DNA of 7,610 bases, taken from positions 1 to 7,610 of the forward strand of contig JASLFF010000322.1 of the NCBI GenBank assembly GCA_030150795.1. Direction: 5' to 3'. The position numbers were made by a program, and so were the translations under genes. The DNA is from Terriglobales bacterium (GTDB lineage Bacteria > Acidobacteriota > Terriglobia > Terriglobales > Gp1-AA117). This document shows, one piece after another, positions 6,060 through 7,610 of this stretch (positions are counted from its first letter, which is position 1; each line of letters starts with the position of its first letter). The notes beneath the pieces are model-generated. The model worked only from the letters and a program-made list of their open reading frames with translations. It had not been told where the DNA came from and ran no database searches.

Positions 6060-6779
6060 TTATACCGCGAGCAGTTCCAATGCTTCAGGCTGAAGAATAG
6101 TCACTGACGCGCCCTTGATACTGATCAATTTCTCTTGCTGGAACTGGTGCAGAACGCGGCTCACCGTTTCCCGCGAAGTATTGGTCATGCTGGCGATTTC
6201 TTCCTGGGTGATGGCCACAATAAAACGACGTTCATTGCCGGCCGTGGCGCGGCGATCGTCAAGCCACTCCAGTAACAATGATGCGAGCCTGCCGGCAACG
6301 GTGTTTGGAAGCGCCAGCCGGCAAACATTGTTCAGGACAGCACGGTAGTCGCGTAACAGGCAAGCCGTGACCTCGGCGGCAGCTTCCGGAAACGATTGGA
6401 GGAAGTGCATGAAGTCACTCACACGAATAAGTTTGAAATGGCATAATTCCATGGCTTCAGCGGAAGTCTCATGAGGCTTACCGGTCATCGCAGCGCTAAG
6501 TCCCAATATCTCGCCAGCTCCGGCGAAATGCAGAATCGCTGTCTTACCTTCGCGAGAGCTGACCGAGAGTTTGACTCGGCCCGAACAAATTACCAACACG
6601 TGCTTCGGAGTTTCACCTTCCAGAAATAGTGATTCGCCACGCGAACGGGTGACCTCAGGTGCGATGGACAGAAACCGCGCCAAAGCTTGGCCCTTCAGGC
6701 TGCAAAATGGTATGTTGCCGCCAAACCGCCCGATAGAACTGTTGGCCGTCCCGAGTGTGCTTACCGCAAGAGCTCCCAT
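6060..6779 (-). CDS. Crp/Fnr-family transcriptional regulator
   Basis: The 239-residue protein has an N-terminal CNBD beta-roll (about residues 35-130), with RGESLFLEGETPKHVLVICS, SGRVKL and GEILGLSAAMTGKP. A dimerisation helix (about 131-157) follows, then a C-terminal winged helix with TQEEIASMTNTSRETVSRVL (191-210). In E. coli CRP the equivalent R180, E181 and R185 contact TGTGA; here R203, E204 and R208 keep that pattern. The cAMP ligands are not conserved: CRP's E72 aligns with Leu and its R82-S83 with Glu-Thr. The N-terminal cysteine cluster of FNR is also missing, so the effector is unknown. ATG 6779 is chosen because a purine-rich GAGGAGAGGG lies a few bases upstream; an in-frame ATG at 6863 would add 28 unlikely residues. 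The gene is followed directly by the receiver gene and faces away from the NtrC-type gene. Confidence 0.93.
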   Translation of the reverse strand: MGALAVSTLGTANSSIGRFGGNIPFCSLKGQALARFLSIAPEVTRSRGESLFLEGETPKHVLVICSGRVKLSVSSREGKTAILHFAGAGEILGLSAAMTGKPHETSAEAMELCHFKLIRVSDFMHFLQSFPEAAAEVTACLLRDYRAVLNNVCRLALPNTVAGRLASLLLEWLDDRRATAGNERRFIVAITQEEIASMTNTSRETVSRVLHQFQQEKLISIKGASVTILQPEALELLAV

Positions 6780-7023
6780 ATTTCCCTCTCCTCGCGTTTC
6801 CGACCTCTCGTCTTTGATCCGTACGCTGTAAGGAAAAGCAAGCCGGCAACCATTTAACGGCATTGAAAAGATGGGAGTTAAACGGACTGCCCATTCTCTC
6901 TATGCGCTACCACACGCACATCTGCGCTATATGACGCACTCTCAAGCTCAAATGCCGTTAAAATCAGTTAACCCTTCGGCAATCTCAGGTGGCTTAAGCT
7001 TACCGACGCATCGAAAGGCGGCA
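6780..7023. promoter_or_regulatory. Divergent promoter region between crp-like and ntrC-like genes
   Basis: These 244 bases separate two divergently read regulatory genes and should hold both promoters. I see no convincing sigma-70 pair, no -24/-12 element and no Crp palindrome. TATATG at 6928-6933 is a lone -10-like hexamer. The region holds a 12-bp inverted repeat, several GTTAA motifs and a spaced heptamer repeat. Confidence 0.5.
6853..6962. repeat. 12-bp inverted repeat bracketing the divergent promoter
   Basis: AATGCCGTTAAA occurs on the plus strand at 6951-6962 and, as TTTAACGGCATT, on the minus strand at 6853-6864. The arms are identical and 86 bases apart. Two further GTTAA motifs lie at 6877-6881 and 6967-6971. 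The arrangement suggests paired operator sites, possibly for one of the divergent regulators, but the binding protein is unknown. Confidence 0.5.
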
Positions 7024-7610
7024 ATGGCGGACGCTCGAAATCCTATTTCGCTAGTCATCATTGATGACAATCTGCGCAGCCTGGAATTTATTTCCACTGC
7101 ACTTGCCGGCGATGGAGTGCAGATTTTCACCGCTGCGGGTCCTGAAGAAGGCTTGGACCTGGTTTACACGCACCGTCCTCAAGTCGTAATGACGGACCTG
7201 GTTATGCCGCAGATGACTGGACTCGAGGTCCTGGAACGCGTCACTGAATTTGATCCGGCGATTGACGTAATTCTGATGACTGCGCATTACACGACCGAGA
7301 CGGCCGTGGAAGCGATCCGCAAGGGCGCTGCGGATTATCTCAACAAGCCCATTTCACTGGCTACGCTCCGTGACCGCGTAGGCCGAATCATTAACGCCGC
7401 CCTGCAACGGCAGCAAGTTAGAAACGCTGAAGACCGGGTAATGGAGACCGCCCAGTTCGAAGGCATCGTGGGACGGAGCCCGCAAATGTGGGAAATGTTT
7501 TCCCGCATTCAGCGTGTGGCGCCGCATTACCGCTCTGTACTGATCAGCGGCCAAACCGGCACAGGAAAGGAACTGGTGGCGCAGGCTTTGCATCGGCTCA
7601 GCAGGGTGAA
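7024..7610 (+). CDS. NtrC-family sigma-54-dependent response regulator, 3'-truncated by window edge
   Basis: The frame runs off the window after 195 codons. An N-terminal receiver domain has D14/D15 (VIIDDN), phospho-acceptor D58 (VVMTDLVMPQMTG), T86 (LMTAH) and K108 (YLNKP). A linker helix (about 112-140) follows, then the start of an AAA+ sigma-54 activation domain, with FEGIVGRSPQMWEMFSRIQ and a Walker A GQTGTGKE (176-183; the common form is GESGTGKE). The rest of the AAA+ domain, including the GAFTGA loop, and the HTH would lie beyond the edge. ATG 7024 is preceded by an AAAGG-like site; an in-frame ATG at 6952 lacks one and overlaps the inverted repeat. Its sensor kinase is not visible. 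No sigma-54 promoter was found in this window, so its target is unknown. Confidence 0.93.
   Translation, partial: MADARNPISLVIIDDNLRSLEFISTALAGDGVQIFTAAGPEEGLDLVYTHRPQVVMTDLVMPQMTGLEVLERVTEFDPAIDVILMTAHYTTETAVEAIRKGAADYLNKPISLATLRDRVGRIINAALQRQQVRNAEDRVMETAQFEGIVGRSPQMWEMFSRIQRVAPHYRSVLISGQTGTGKELVAQALHRLSRV

Noticed and set aside
6291..6324. GCCGGCAA repeated at 6291 and 6317, with another copy at 6842
   Set aside because: Two copies lie in the Crp coding region and are explained by Ala/Gly/Arg/Leu codons in GC-rich DNA; no further structure was seen.
6060..6779. FNR-type oxygen-sensing Fe-S regulator
   Set aside because: The N-terminal cysteine cluster of FNR is missing (only C26 lies in that part), and the recognition helix reads R-E-x-x-x-R as in CRP.
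6780..6863. 28-residue N-terminal extension of the Crp protein from ATG 6863
   Set aside because: There is no ribosome site before 6863, and the extension has no Crp-like sequence. The purine-rich stretch before ATG 6779 fits a ribosome site.

Overview
The window most resembles chromosomal DNA of an acidobacterium (Acidobacteriota). The GC content is moderate to high, the Crp/Fnr-family proteins have the style common in that phylum, and a DmsE/MtrA-type decaheme cytochrome sits beside a large MtrB/PioB-type barrel. The taxonomic call is inference from protein style, not a search result. No RNA gene, CRISPR array or insertion sequence is visible.

Layout. Positions 1-401 hold the 3' part of a cyclic-nucleotide-binding-domain (CNBD) protein that stops before any DNA-binding domain. 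Positions 402-676 are non-coding, with a hairpin soon after that gene and a perfect Crp-type palindrome (TGTGA-N6-TCACA) 69 bases before the next start codon. Positions 677-5373 are a tight five-gene plus-strand operon: a periplasmic decaheme cytochrome c (ten CxxCH), an 813-residue outer-membrane barrel, a small monoheme cytochrome c, a membrane-anchored NapC/NrfH-like tetraheme cytochrome, and an 83-residue two-helix membrane protein overlapping the previous gene by ATGA. Just downstream, about 5378-5575, a different frame encodes what looks like the last part of a radical SAM/SPASM enzyme with nothing of its N-terminal part present. On the minus strand, 5657-6055 is a single-domain response regulator and 6060-6779 a full-length Crp-family regulator; they form a two-gene operon. 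A 244-base divergent promoter region (6780-7023) carrying a 12-bp inverted repeat separates them from an NtrC-type sigma-54 activator that runs off the right edge.

How it may work together. Family knowledge suggests the operon is an electron conduit. The NapC-like protein would oxidise quinol in the inner membrane, the monoheme and decaheme cytochromes would carry electrons across the periplasm, and the decaheme protein would sit inside the barrel to pass electrons through the outer membrane (porin-cytochrome logic as in MtrAB or DmsEF). Fifteen haem-binding sites are encoded. No extracellular cytochrome or terminal reductase lies in the window, so the electron acceptor or donor is unknown. 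The Crp protein at 6060-6779 keeps the R-E-x-x-x-R recognition pattern that reads TGTGA half-sites, so it is a plausible regulator of the conduit.

Most worth a second look: the perfect Crp site matched to a Crp protein in the same window; four closely spaced cysteine pairs in the barrel; the unusual fourth haem site (CX4CH) and two apparent membrane helices of the NapC-like protein; and the SPASM remnant next to a haem-rich operon.
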